Shown piece by piece: positions 9,163 through 17,559 of a stretch of DNA of 64,000 nt. This DNA is from a bacterium. GTDB lineage: Bacteria; Cyanobacteriota; Vampirovibrionia; Gastranaerophilales; Gastranaerophilaceae. Each line of letters opens with the position of its first letter. Position 1 is the first letter of the stretch. A program made the position numbers and the translations under genes. The stretch is taken from positions 186,001 through 250,000 of the forward strand of contig JAFYQF010000025.1 of NCBI GenBank assembly GCA_017559905.1. Reading direction: 5' to 3'. The notes below the pieces were generated by a model. The model searched no databases and had not been told where the DNA came from. It saw nothing but the letters and a program-made list of their open reading frames with translations.

Positions 9163-9498
9163 ATGGAAGATAAATTAACTATACAAGAGCAGATTGATGA
9201 ATATTTATCATCTCTGCCTGAAGGAACAATAATTACAACGGGATCTTTTAAAAAAATATTGAGCAAGACATATGGGCAACCTGAAGGAAGTTATATTCCA
9301 TCAGATTATTGTTACAACAGTTATTGCAAAGATTCTCAATGGGATAAACAAAAAATATTCTATTTTGAAAAATTAGAAAAAAAAGGTGAATTTAAATATC
9401 TTGGAAGAAATTATCCATATACAGGTAAAGTTTATTATAAAAACAACGCAGAGTATGGAACTTGGGTTAATGGTCTTTTTTCAAAAACATTCTTTTAA
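9163..9498 (+). CDS. small protein of unknown function, divergent from the nuclease
   Basis: 111 residues. The start at 9163 is set by a perfect AGGAGG five nt upstream; an ATG at 9133 is in frame but has no ribosome-binding site. The N-terminal half looks like a small helix-turn domain (Q-E-Q-I-D-E-Y-L, then G-S-F-K-K-I-L-S-K-T-Y). It is followed by a conserved-looking aromatic block (I-P-S-D-Y-C-Y-N-S-Y) and Y-L-G-R-N-Y-P-Y-T-G. I recall similar short proteins as uncharacterised DUF families near HNH or restriction-type genes, but cannot name it surely. Divergent from the PD-(D/E)XK gene with a shared 130-bp promoter region. Confidence 0.6.
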   Translation: MEDKLTIQEQIDEYLSSLPEGTIITTGSFKKILSKTYGQPEGSYIPSDYCYNSYCKDSQWDKQKIFYFEKLEKKGEFKYLGRNYPYTGKVYYKNNAEYGTWVNGLFSKTFF

Positions 9499-9505
9499 TG
9501 TTTGA

Positions 9506-9724
9506 TTAATAATCATAACTGTCTAAATCAGGGAAAAGATTTATATCTGTAAAATCGAGATTACCATCTATATTTTCAAATTCTTTTTCATTGTTTTGGT
9601 AATACTCATAGCCGGGATATAGACAACTCCATAATTCATACCAAGCATCATCTACTCCTACCAAATTCAAACCCACTGTTGGCGGGCCTTGAAAATAAAA
9701 AAGGTTAGCACTTTGCTTTAGCAC
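9506..9724 (-). CDS. doubtful small acidic ORF or gene fragment
   Basis: An open frame of 72 codons ending in an acidic tail (F-T-D-I-N-L-F-P-D-L-D-S-Y-D-Y). Its 5' part overlaps the terminator of tRNA-Ser, so the true start must lie further in, and no in-frame ATG with a ribosome-binding site is present. It looks like the 3' remnant of a longer gene joined to the tRNA flank. Function unknown. Confidence 0.28.
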   Translation of the reverse strand: MLKQSANLFYFQGPPTVGLNLVGVDDAWYELWSCLYPGYEYYQNNEKEFENIDGNLDFTDINLFPDLDSYDY

Positions 9725-9731
9725 TAACCTT
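9695..9731 (-). terminator. terminator of tRNA-Ser
   Basis: A stem AGGTTAG/CTAACCT on the minus strand followed by TTTTTTATTTT, six bases after the tRNA 3' end. Confidence 0.75.
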
Positions 9732-9736
9732 CTCTA

Positions 9737-9823
9737 CAGAGGGGATGGGATTCGAACCCACGGTGGAGTTACCCCCACACAACCTTTCCAAGATTGCACC
9801 TTAAGCCACTCGGACACCCCTCT
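9737..9823 (-). tRNA. tRNA-Ser(GGA)
   Basis: An 87-nt class II tRNA. The acceptor stem is AGAGGGG/CCCCTCT with discriminator G. The D-arm has G-A-G-T-G-G-C-T-T-A-A-G-G. The anticodon stem CAATC/GGTTG encloses the loop TTGGAAA, giving anticodon GGA. There is a long variable arm (G-T-G-G-G-G-G-T-A-A-C-T-C-C-A-C) and a T-loop GGGTTCGAATCCC. CCA is not encoded. The 3' side faces the 1-9.7 kb accessory region, the usual side for integration. Confidence 0.95.
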
Positions 9824-9862
9824 ATTCACTTTTCTCAACTGATGATACCACAAAATTTTTCG

Positions 9863-9880
9863 TGTTAAAATAGTCCTATG
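9863..9880 (+). promoter_or_regulatory. extended -10 box placed for a leaderless aroA mRNA
   Basis: TG-T-TAAAAT (9863-9871) ends exactly 6 nt before the ATG of aroA at 9878. Transcription would begin at or next to the start codon. There is no Shine-Dalgarno sequence. Confidence 0.55.
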
Positions 9881-11155
9881 AAGAAAATAGTTTCAAAAAA
9901 CACAAATGGGCTTAATGGTTGCATTGAAATTCCTGCGGACAAATCTATCTCTCATAGAGCTGCGATATTTTCAGCACTAGCCAAAGGAACTTCTATCATT
10001 AAAAACTTTTCAAACGGTGCCGACCCATTGTCTTCTCTAAAAATTATGGGACAACTTGGCGCATCCTACGAATTTGTCAGCGACAACTCTGTTAAAATAA
10101 CCTCTAACGGCTCACTCAAAAGACCTTCCGCACCACTTGATTGTGGAAATTCTGGGACTACTATGCGCCTTATTTCAGGAATTTTGGCAGGACAAAATTT
10201 CAAATCAACACTTATCGGAGATGAAAGTCTTTCAAAACGCCCAATGAAAAGGATTATCGAACCTCTTACGCTTATGGGAGCAAAAATTTCTTCTAATAAC
10301 TTTAAAGCACCTATCAACATTTCAGGTTGTAAACTTGGGGCTATTGATTACAATTCTCGACTAGCTTCAGCTCAAGTCAAATCTTGTATTCTGCTTGCAG
10401 GATTACACGCTAATGGTGAAACAAGTTTCACAGAGCCTTACCTATCAAGAAATCACACTGAAATTATGCTTGAAGCTATGGGCGCAAATATCAGAACAGA
10501 TAACACAACAACTTTCATCCAAAAATCCGAACTTAAACCTTTGGAAATAAATATTTGTGGTGATATCTCATCTGCGGCTTATTTTATTGTTGCAGGGCTA
10601 ATCGTACCAAATTCTGACATCATTCTTAAAAATGTCGGCTTAAACCCTACTCGCACAGGCATTATTGATATTATTAAACAAATGGGCGCAGAAATTGAAA
10701 TCTTGGATGAATATACTTTTGCTGGAGAAAACGCTGGCGATTTAAGGATTAGAGCATCTGAACTAAAAGCTTGCACAATAGAAAAAGACATCATTCCACG
10801 CTTAATAGATGAATTACCAATAATCGCAGTATTAGCAACTCAAGCAAATGGAAACACAATAGTCAAAGACGCTCAAGATTTACGAAACAAAGAATCTGAC
10901 AGGATTAAGGCGATTGTAACTGAGCTTTCTAAAATCGGCGCTAATATTACTGAAACAGAAGATGGATTTATAATTCAAGGAAAAACTCAACTCTCAGGCG
11001 ACGCAGAAGTAGAATGCTACAACGACCACAGACTTGCAATGAGTCTTTATGTTGCAGGACTAATTTGTCAAAAACCAATTACAATCAACGGCTTTGAATG
11101 GGTTAACATCTCATTCCCAACTTTTGAAGCCCATATGAACCAATTATCTGAATAA
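9878..11155 (+). CDS. aroA: 3-phosphoshikimate 1-carboxyvinyltransferase (EPSP synthase)
   Basis: Transfers the enolpyruvyl group of PEP to shikimate-3-phosphate, the sixth step of the shikimate pathway, in the cytosol. The 425-residue length is normal. Family signatures are visible: P-A-D-K-S-I-S-H-R-A near residue 20 (shikimate-phosphate/PEP Lys and Arg), L-D-C-G-N-S-G-T-T-M-R-L near 89-100, K-R-P-M-K-R near 119-124, and K-E-S-D-R-I near 342-347. It is monocistronic, starting from a promoter that suggests a leaderless mRNA, and lies head to head with tRNA-Ser. The pathway partner aroQ is at 26221. Confidence 0.97.
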   Translation: MKKIVSKNTNGLNGCIEIPADKSISHRAAIFSALAKGTSIIKNFSNGADPLSSLKIMGQLGASYEFVSDNSVKITSNGSLKRPSAPLDCGNSGTTMRLISGILAGQNFKSTLIGDESLSKRPMKRIIEPLTLMGAKISSNNFKAPINISGCKLGAIDYNSRLASAQVKSCILLAGLHANGETSFTEPYLSRNHTEIMLEAMGANIRTDNTTTFIQKSELKPLEINICGDISSAAYFIVAGLIVPNSDIILKNVGLNPTRTGIIDIIKQMGAEIEILDEYTFAGENAGDLRIRASELKACTIEKDIIPRLIDELPIIAVLATQANGNTIVKDAQDLRNKESDRIKAIVTELSKIGANITETEDGFIIQGKTQLSGDAEVECYNDHRLAMSLYVAGLICQKPITINGFEWVNISFPTFEAHMNQLSE

Positions 11156-11161
11156 AAAGAT

Positions 11162-11824
11162 CTATCTTCTTTTCTTTTTGGCATTTTTAGGGTCTTCTTT
11201 TGGGTGGAGTTCAATGCCCCAATATTTAAGCATTAACAATTTTTCTTTTAATACGTCTGTCTGCTCCTGATTATTCGACTTTGTTAAATCCACCTGTCTT
11301 GGTTGATAATAAAAATATAATTCATTTATTGCTGGAGAAACTATACAAAAACGACGGCACTGTTTTCGTAAAGCTTTTTCATTTTTTATAATTTCTTTGT
11401 AGTGAGGGTTATTACTTGGCTGCTTTTGCGGAATCAAATACAATGTTTCAAATTTATATAATGCGTCAAGCTCCCTCATTCTAGGCATTTTTTCAACAGC
11501 ATTTTTAAAATACCCAAAATAATCATTATACTTATCATCTTTGTGCATATATAAAACAACCATTTTGCCACTATGATAAGCTTGAGAATAATGAGGCGAT
11601 GTTGACAAATAATTAATAACTTCTGGCGTCAACTTTTCATATCCATAAGGAGTAGTATCAGTTTTACCAATTAAAGTCAACGGAAACAACAATAATGTAA
11701 CCAAAGCACCTATCGCTAGTTTCTGCGCTAAACCAAACTTCTCTTTTTCTTCCAATTCTGCCTTACGGCTTTTTTTCTTGGTTTTGCTATTTTTACCGTA
11801 TGAATAATTTTTACCTGTTGCCAT
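11162..11824 (-). CDS. unknown single-pass membrane protein
   Basis: A 220-residue protein. A very basic N-terminus of ~30 residues (many Lys/Arg) precedes one membrane segment (about 32-52, L-A-I-G-A-L-V-T-L-L-L-F-P-L-T-L-I). A soluble domain of ~165 residues follows, with a basic C-terminus K-K-K-R-R. With N-in topology the domain would be periplasmic. In the soluble domain V-V-L-Y-M-H-K-D-D-K and two cysteines (K-Q-C-R-R-F-C) suggest a degenerate thioredoxin-like fold, but I cannot confirm that. A -10 box (TAAAAT at 11831-11836) ends 6 nt before the ATG and there is no ribosome-binding site, so the mRNA is probably leaderless. Confidence 0.6.
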   Translation of the reverse strand: MATGKNYSYGKNSKTKKKSRKAELEEKEKFGLAQKLAIGALVTLLLFPLTLIGKTDTTPYGYEKLTPEVINYLSTSPHYSQAYHSGKMVVLYMHKDDKYNDYFGYFKNAVEKMPRMRELDALYKFETLYLIPQKQPSNNPHYKEIIKNEKALRKQCRRFCIVSPAINELYFYYQPRQVDLTKSNNQEQTDVLKEKLLMLKYWGIELHPKEDPKNAKKKRR

Positions 11825-11905
11825 ATGACCATTTTATTAAATGTAACAACACCAGTCAAGCAAAGTCCAAAATATCCTACAAAAGCATTAAAAAAGAGCT
11901 AAAGC

Positions 11906-12466
11906 CTATTCTTCCAAAAGTTCTAGAGCAGTTTTTGCGCATAAGCCAACAATATTATCAAAACTACCCTCAAAACCTTTTATATAACCTTCTGGCATTT
12001 CCTGAATTCCATACGCACCAGCTTTGTCAAACGGTTTATAGTTATCTATATAAAACTTTATCTGCTCATCTGAAAGCTCCGCAAACTCTACTATACTTGT
12101 TACAGAAACAACTTTTTCAGATTTTGTAGCTGTATCTATCACTGCAATACTTGTCACAACTTGATGTTTGCGACCTGACAAATTCTTTAGCATTCCAAAT
12201 GCATCTTGATAATCTTTTGGTTTACCCAAAATCTTGTCATCAAGCACAACAACAGTATCTGCACCTATAATTTTAGAAGGTACATCTACCAATGGTACAA
12301 CCGCCAAAGCTTTGTTATATGCCAAACTCTCTACAAAAGAATAAGAAAAATCCGTCACTGAATGATCTTCCTGATACGGTGACGGTATAACTCTGTATTT
12401 TACATTATGTTGTTTTAAAATATCCGCTCTTCTTGGAGAAGAAGATGCTAGGATTATTTTCCCCAT
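11906..12466 (-). CDS. maf: Maf-family nucleoside triphosphate pyrophosphatase
   Basis: A 186-residue house-cleaning NTPase that hydrolyses non-canonical or excess NTPs (dTTP/UTP or m7GTP) to the monophosphate and PPi. The family start L-A-S-S-S-P-R-R near residues 6-13, G-A-D-T-V-V-V with the catalytic Asp near 70, G-K-P-K and G-R-K-H-Q-V-V-T-S are all present. Its Shine-Dalgarno AGAGG lies inside the 3' arm of a perfect 13-bp inverted repeat (12471-12511), with a TATAAT in the loop. Translation may therefore depend on which promoter made the mRNA. The unknown 80-residue gene lies just upstream on the same strand. Confidence 0.93.
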   Translation of the reverse strand: MGKIILASSSPRRADILKQHNVKYRVIPSPYQEDHSVTDFSYSFVESLAYNKALAVVPLVDVPSKIIGADTVVVLDDKILGKPKDYQDAFGMLKNLSGRKHQVVTSIAVIDTATKSEKVVSVTSIVEFAELSDEQIKFYIDNYKPFDKAGAYGIQEMPEGYIKGFEGSFDNIVGLCAKTALELLEE

Positions 12467-12470
12467 CGTT

Positions 12471-12511
12471 TATACCTCTTTTTACTGATTATAATCGAAA
12501 AAAGAGGTATA
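12471..12511 (-). promoter_or_regulatory. 13-bp inverted repeat enclosing a -10 box and the maf ribosome-binding site
   Basis: Arms 12471-12483 and 12499-12511 are perfect complements (TATACCTCTTTTT with AAAAAGAGGTATA) and the loop is 15 nt. On the minus strand the 3' arm holds AGAGG, the only ribosome-binding site for maf. The loop holds TATAAT (12488-12493 on the minus strand). Transcripts entering from upstream would hide the site in a hairpin. Transcripts started from the loop would lack the 5' arm and expose it. Confidence 0.55.
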
Positions 12512-12519
12512 GCAAATCT

Positions 12520-12762
12520 TTAGTATCCAGCGCTTGGGGATTTTTGATAACGCGCTGTTCTTGCATTAATGCCATAGCAAGCAATATTAAGCTTTTGTTT
12601 GAGGAGCATCATATTACGTGACATACTAGCGTAATCATTCATGGCACTCATCATTGCATTAGGATCAACCATTGATTCCATATTATCATGATTGTCCACT
12701 TTTTCATCTGCATATTTTTTTACTAACAACTGGTCAATATAGTCTTCTGCGCCAACTGCCAT
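12520..12762 (-). CDS. small helical protein of unknown function
   Basis: An 80-residue, Met/Asp-rich protein with a strong GGGAGG ribosome-binding site. No signal peptide. The centre (M-M-S-A-M-N-D-Y-A-S-M-S-R-N-M-M-L-L-K-Q-K-L) is one long amphipathic helix. The size and helix resemble small secreted or structural subunits such as needle- or hook-like proteins, but no family is recognised. It lies upstream of maf on the same strand, separated by the inverted repeat. It may belong with the helical proteins of 32.5-35.5 kb. Confidence 0.6.
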   Translation of the reverse strand: MAVGAEDYIDQLLVKKYADEKVDNHDNMESMVDPNAMMSAMNDYASMSRNMMLLKQKLNIACYGINARTARYQKSPSAGY

Positions 12763-12962
12763 GCGTGTCCTCCCTATGAGATTTTCCTATTAATTGTGTG
12801 TGACTGTCCGTTTGAACCTATCCTCTAGGTTCGATATATTCCTTATATATCTATTAAGTATTTCATTCCCGAAAAATTGCCTAAAAATTTTACTTTGTTA
12901 AGTATATTAACTTGAAATTTTTATACGGCATTTATAGGGTTTATTTTTGCATAATTAAACGA

Positions 12963-12977
12963 TATAATGTGCCTATG
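12963..12977 (+). promoter_or_regulatory. -10 box placed for a leaderless mRNA
   Basis: A consensus TATAAT at 12963-12968 ends 6 nt before the ATG at 12975. There is no Shine-Dalgarno sequence. Confidence 0.55.
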
Positions 12978-14627
12978 AAAGAGATTGTAGTAGTTTCACC
13001 AGTAAAGAAACCAGAAGATATAGAGATTTTCAGCGAGAAAACTCGTTGCAGAGATTATTACGTTTACTATAAAAGGTTTCTTAATAACAATTTTGAATAT
13101 GTCAACGAATTCGTTGACGTTGCGAAGAAACACGACTGCAATATATATATAAACTTTAAACACGATATAACAGAAGAAAATCTTCCAGAGATAAAAAAGA
13201 TGCTAAAATTCCTAAAAACAGCAGGAATTGACGGGATTTTCATCAACAGTTTTGCGATATTAGAAGCTATCAAAGTTTTTAAGCTACCATTCAAAGTTAT
13301 TGTAGATTCGTATTTTGACATTCATAACTTATCAGGAATTGATTTTATCAACAATTTCCACAAAGTAGATGAAGTCATTATTACCGAAGAGATATATTTG
13401 AAAAACATCGCAAAACTAAAAAAATACACAAAACTTCCACTGGCAATAGATACAGACAATTTGCCTTGGTGCGCAGAAGACATAAAACAATCACGTGCAG
13501 TTGATAAAGTTGTTATAAAAGGGAAATTTGCAACATCTGAAGAAATCCAAGAAGGGATTGAACTTGTTGAAAACATTTTGGCAAAGCCAAAAATCTTCAA
13601 AAATCATAAACTTCCATTCAAGCACGTTAGAAAGAGTATTTATCAGACAAACCATTTTTCTGGAGATATGGTTTCCGCAGAAGGCAAGGACTTCAAATTC
13701 AGCAGAAACATCCAAACGTTTGAATGGGAAATTCAAAAAGCTAAAGTTTTGAAAGAAGTTTCTTTTGAAAAGAGGGAAGATTTCAAACTCAACTTGAGGT
13801 TATCTGAACTTGCACAATTAAAAGAGCTTGAAAAATACATAAAAAAAATAGGCTTCAACCCAATCACATCAATTGAATACGGCGAAATCCTATCAACAAG
13901 CGACCTTGCAACAAGTAGTTTCAATGAAGTTATAACTAAAGTTAAAAAATTCTGCAAAAAACATAGCATTAAATTTCAACTTTCTACTCCTAGAATATTG
14001 ATAGAAAGAGATTTTGACAGAGTTTATGAATACGTAAAACAATTATTATTAACTGACCCACGCCCTGACAGCCTTATTATCAACAACATAGGATACTTTT
14101 GGGCAGTAATAAACGACAATGAAATTAATCATATTCCAATAGAAATAGGACAAGGCATTAACCTTCTAAACAGTATGTCTATCAAGTGTTTGAACAACCT
14201 ATCACCAATTGATACGATTGATTTCACATCATTTAAAGATATGGAAACGGCGATTCCTACAATAAAAAAAATCCGAAACGAAATTCCTAACAAAAAATAT
14301 ACAATCGCAGGAAACATAAGAGTTCCAACCTTGGGACTATGCCCTCTAAACAACGACAGCGCTATAATTTCACGACTATCTTGCAAAGCTCCTTGCCACA
14401 AAGGCGGATTTGCGCTAAAAGACCCGTCATTAAAGAAAATTTACCCATTCACATGCGATGGTTTTTGTAGAATGCATATGTTTGAAGATAGAATTCTTGA
14501 AGACTTTGACAAAATCGAAACTCTAAAAAAAGCCGGAGTAAACGAATTTGTATTCGACTTCAACGCTCTTCACGCAAAATACATACCGATTCTTTTAAAC
14601 AAATTTTTTGAAAGTCAACAAAAATAA
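12975..14627 (+). CDS. peptidase U32-like protein with a Cys cluster
   Basis: A 550-residue protein resembling the U32 'peptidase' family (RlhA/TrhP/UbiU type), many of which bind a [4Fe-4S] cluster and act in RNA hydroxylation or ubiquinone hydroxylation rather than proteolysis. The N-terminal half is a TIM-barrel-like series of beta-alpha units. The C-terminal cluster has C456, C470, C474, C494 and C498 (G-L-C-P, S-C-K-A-P-C, F-T-C-D-G-F-C), consistent with iron-sulfur ligation. The start at 12975 is chosen because a -10 box sits 6 nt before it; an upstream in-frame ATG at 12912 lacks any site. It converges on the TPR/NHL gene. Confidence 0.62.
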   Translation: MKEIVVVSPVKKPEDIEIFSEKTRCRDYYVYYKRFLNNNFEYVNEFVDVAKKHDCNIYINFKHDITEENLPEIKKMLKFLKTAGIDGIFINSFAILEAIKVFKLPFKVIVDSYFDIHNLSGIDFINNFHKVDEVIITEEIYLKNIAKLKKYTKLPLAIDTDNLPWCAEDIKQSRAVDKVVIKGKFATSEEIQEGIELVENILAKPKIFKNHKLPFKHVRKSIYQTNHFSGDMVSAEGKDFKFSRNIQTFEWEIQKAKVLKEVSFEKREDFKLNLRLSELAQLKELEKYIKKIGFNPITSIEYGEILSTSDLATSSFNEVITKVKKFCKKHSIKFQLSTPRILIERDFDRVYEYVKQLLLTDPRPDSLIINNIGYFWAVINDNEINHIPIEIGQGINLLNSMSIKCLNNLSPIDTIDFTSFKDMETAIPTIKKIRNEIPNKKYTIAGNIRVPTLGLCPLNNDSAIISRLSCKAPCHKGGFALKDPSLKKIYPFTCDGFCRMHMFEDRILEDFDKIETLKKAGVNEFVFDFNALHAKYIPILLNKFFESQQK

Positions 14628-14660
14628 AAGACGCAACTAATAACGAATAGCGCCTTTTAT
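14627..14660. terminator. probable bidirectional terminator
   Basis: An imperfect stem AAAAG-A-CGC / GCG-C-CTTTT with A-runs before and T-runs after, between the convergent 12975 and 14678 genes. Confidence 0.55.
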
Positions 14661-14677
14661 TTTCTATAACACATCTT

Positions 14678-15529
14678 TTATTTCAAAACATATTTTATAA
14701 CAGAGTTGCTACCTTGAGATGAGATATAAAGAATACCCTCATCAATATGCAAGTTATAAGGTTTTAGGACATTACCGATTAATACTGAAATCTCTCCAAG
14801 AGAGGAAATTTTCACTACGTTATCATTGTTATAATTAGCTACATACATATTACCAGCATCATCACTAACAATACCGATTGGTCCATTAATACGAGCATCT
14901 TTCAAGAATACAACTCTTTTTCCATCAGGTGTAATTTGGTATACTGTATTTTCAGAAAACGCAGCGACATAAACATTGCCGTCTTTATCAGTAGTAATAC
15001 CTGTTGGGCTTGGAATGTCATTAAAAATATTGTTCGAAAGTGCAACTTTTCTTTCTTCTGCAGTTTTCATAACTTCTTCTGCTTTAATAGTCTGCATATC
15101 AGTTTGCAACATATGCGCCAATTCTTGAGCTTTTGGCGCTATAGTAGCTGTTGGTGGAATAATCGAAAGGTAAGATTTCGCTTTATCAATTTCACCCAAC
15201 TTCATACTCAAAGAAGCTGCTTTATACACAGACTCGTAATCTGCAGGATCTCTAACAATAATCTGTTTAAACACAGTTAAAGCTTCTGGATAACGACCAG
15301 CTTGCTCTAGAATATAACCCAAATTGAAATAAGCATCAATATAATTAGGGTCAACAATAGTGGCTTTTTTGAAAGCTTCCATTGCTCTGTCATACTCACC
15401 TAACTTGTACAAATTGACACCTTCATTATAAATCAATTTAGCGTCGCTTGAAATCTCTACATCTTCAGCAAAAACCGCAGAAGACAATGTTAAACCAATA
15501 ATTAATGCTGTTAAAAACTTTTTGACCAT
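14678..15529 (-). CDS. exported TPR plus NHL-repeat protein
   Basis: 283 residues. A signal peptide (1-21, ending V-F-A) is followed by about three tetratricopeptide repeats (about 28-130: A-K-L-I-Y-N-E-G-V-N-L-Y-K-L-G-E-Y-D-R-A and two similar units). A linker leads to NHL/SMP-30-like beta-propeller blades from about residue 170 (P-S-P-T-G-I-T-T-D-K-D-G-N-V-Y-V-A, then P-I-G-I-V-S-D-D-A-G-N-M-Y-V-A-N). Only about three blades are visible, fewer than a full six-blade propeller, so it may oligomerise or be shortened. Probably a periplasmic binding or scaffold protein. The ribosome-binding site is GAGGAAG. Confidence 0.78.
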   Translation of the reverse strand: MVKKFLTALIIGLTLSSAVFAEDVEISSDAKLIYNEGVNLYKLGEYDRAMEAFKKATIVDPNYIDAYFNLGYILEQAGRYPEALTVFKQIIVRDPADYESVYKAASLSMKLGEIDKAKSYLSIIPPTATIAPKAQELAHMLQTDMQTIKAEEVMKTAEERKVALSNNIFNDIPSPTGITTDKDGNVYVAAFSENTVYQITPDGKRVVFLKDARINGPIGIVSDDAGNMYVANYNNDNVVKISSLGEISVLIGNVLKPYNLHIDEGILYISSQGSNSVIKYVLK

Positions 15530-15550
15530 ACTTCCTCAACATATATTTTT

Positions 15551-15582
15551 ATAAAAAGGGTGCTACAGGATTATAGCACCCT
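15551..15582 (-). terminator. terminator of malQ
   Basis: An 8-bp stem GGGTGCTA/TAGCACCC (15558-15581) followed on the minus strand by TTTTTAT, about 20 bp past the malQ stop. Confidence 0.8.
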
Positions 15583-15601
15583 TAAAACATATAATATCAA
15601 A

Positions 15602-17458
15602 TTATTTGATATTTGACAACTCATCAATCAAAGCTTGATGTTGAGATGCAAACTCACTACCTCTAGCAATAATTGCAAGTTTCAAAATTTCAGCTAAATT
15701 GATAGGAGTCATATCTTTGAAGTTGTTAGGAACTCTCAAGCTCCAGTTTTCATCACCAGAAGTTCCTGGTCTGTTGTAAACATCATAGATTTTAAAGAAA
15801 TCTGTGAAGAAAATCTGAACATTTTCAGCTTTAGAAGCAAAGATTTCAACCAATTTAGTTTGAGTCAAAAATTCTGCATCTTTTGTCAAGCTTGTAATTA
15901 ATTCATCTTTGTTATCACATTCTGCAAACAAATCTTCAACAAGGTTTTTCACGTGTAAATAACCCTCGTGAGTATTAACCATAGAATTTGCCCACATTGC
16001 AATAGGTTCATTGTCGTGAGTACCAACCATTGCCCAACAACGAGGTTCGATATTACAGCAACGGTAAGGGTGTTCAGGTTTTTCTGGAACTACAAATTGA
16101 GTTAATCTCATACCTTGAAGTCCATATTCTTTCATAACTGCAGCTACAGGATTTGTCAAAGTACCCAAGTCTTCACAAACAATTGCGTCTTTATCAAGAC
16201 CTTCTTCTTCAGCAGCAGCAATAACTATTTTTTCAATCAATCTGCCATAAAGGTGGATTTGTTTAGTAGTTAAAGATTTTACACGTTTTTCTTTATCAGC
16301 TTCTAATTCAGTGTCCAAATCTTCCATTTTAGCAATTGCATATTTTGAAAGTTCAGGATGTTCAGGAGATGAGAATAATCTGCCAGCACCTTGTTCGATT
16401 TTAGGTTTTTTACCAGCTTTGTATACCCAAGGGTCAATTAAACCAACAATGTGGTCAATACGTACACCACCTGGGTTTTCACGGAACATTTTTTTGTATA
16501 GATTTTTCAATAAAATTCCGCCCTCATCTAAAGAACCGTCTTCATTATACATTCTGTCAGGGTTCATAACAGGGAAGCCCCATGCCTGACCATCTTTTGA
16601 GAAGTAATCAGGAGGACACCCTAACATCCAACCATCCATAAATAATGATTGATATGCCCAAGTATCTCTATCTGAAAACGCAACTTGTCTGTCAGCAATC
16701 ATTTTAATTCCGCAAGAAGTCGCATATTCACGAGTTTTTTCATTTTGTTTGTTTAGTACAAATTGAATAAATTTATATTTTTCAATTTCATCTTCGTATT
16801 TTTTAGAAATTTCATTAATTCTTTCAGCAAACTGTATTTTTTCTTCGTTTGATTTTGGATTGAAAAGATTTTTGTCAACTTCAGAATTCCAAATAGGCCA
16901 GTAATCATTGCCATGTTCAAGAGAAAGAGCTTCATACAAGCTATCTTTATCTAACCAGCTATCGTTTTGGATTTTGTATGTTTCAAATTCTTCTCTTATA
17001 GATTCAGAAGCGTTTGATTTAAAGTTATTCCAAGCTTCATCTAAAGCTTCTGTTTGTTTTTTGTAAATATAAGAATAAGCTGTCTTATTAACATCTTTGT
17101 TAGGATTGCTATTTACAATCTCATTATAAGTTTCAACTGACAAAATATTATTCCACTCTGAAGTAGTCAACTGTTTCAAGTCTATAAACAACGGATTGCC
17201 TGAAAAAATTGTACCTGTATAAGGTGATGAATCACAACTTTTAGTTTTTCCTGCAGGTCCAAGCTGAATAGCATTGAATACACCTTTCGCCCAATCAATA
17301 ACTTCCTTACCGCCGTTAGAGTTGATTGAACCAAATCCAGTATTTTCACCATCCATAGCTGGAGAACTTCCACTATGCATAATTAGTGCTAAATTTTTCT
17401 TACCTAAAACGTTAAGTGCATTTTTAATAACACTTTTGTTATCAATAGTACAAACCAT
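15602..17458 (-). CDS. malQ: 4-alpha-glucanotransferase (amylomaltase, GH77)
   Basis: Moves alpha-1,4-glucan segments between maltodextrins, releasing glucose; a cytosolic step of maltose and glycogen use. Family features: S-P-Y-T-G-T-I-F-S-G-N-P near residue 78, D-R-Q-V-A-F-S-D with W-G-F-P-V-M-N-P, the nucleophile Asp in G-V-R-I-D-H near residue 335, acid/base Glu in C-E-D-L-G, and G-T-H-D-N-E-P. At 618 residues it is longer than the usual ~500, the extra being a helical insertion around 110-220. Strong GAGGGAG site. It may work with the maltose/sucrose-type carrier at 57992 and the MsmK-like ATPase at 28387. Confidence 0.93.
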   Translation of the reverse strand: MVCTIDNKSVIKNALNVLGKKNLALIMHSGSSPAMDGENTGFGSINSNGGKEVIDWAKGVFNAIQLGPAGKTKSCDSSPYTGTIFSGNPLFIDLKQLTTSEWNNILSVETYNEIVNSNPNKDVNKTAYSYIYKKQTEALDEAWNNFKSNASESIREEFETYKIQNDSWLDKDSLYEALSLEHGNDYWPIWNSEVDKNLFNPKSNEEKIQFAERINEISKKYEDEIEKYKFIQFVLNKQNEKTREYATSCGIKMIADRQVAFSDRDTWAYQSLFMDGWMLGCPPDYFSKDGQAWGFPVMNPDRMYNEDGSLDEGGILLKNLYKKMFRENPGGVRIDHIVGLIDPWVYKAGKKPKIEQGAGRLFSSPEHPELSKYAIAKMEDLDTELEADKEKRVKSLTTKQIHLYGRLIEKIVIAAAEEEGLDKDAIVCEDLGTLTNPVAAVMKEYGLQGMRLTQFVVPEKPEHPYRCCNIEPRCWAMVGTHDNEPIAMWANSMVNTHEGYLHVKNLVEDLFAECDNKDELITSLTKDAEFLTQTKLVEIFASKAENVQIFFTDFFKIYDVYNRPGTSGDENWSLRVPNNFKDMTPINLAEILKLAIIARGSEFASQHQALIDELSNIK

Positions 17459-17559
17459 TAATAAATCTCCCTCTCTTTTCCCTAATTAACACTCTTAAAT
17501 AATATCATGATGATTTTTTTTTTACAAGCAATCTAAAAAACAACTGACAATTGCTAAAC

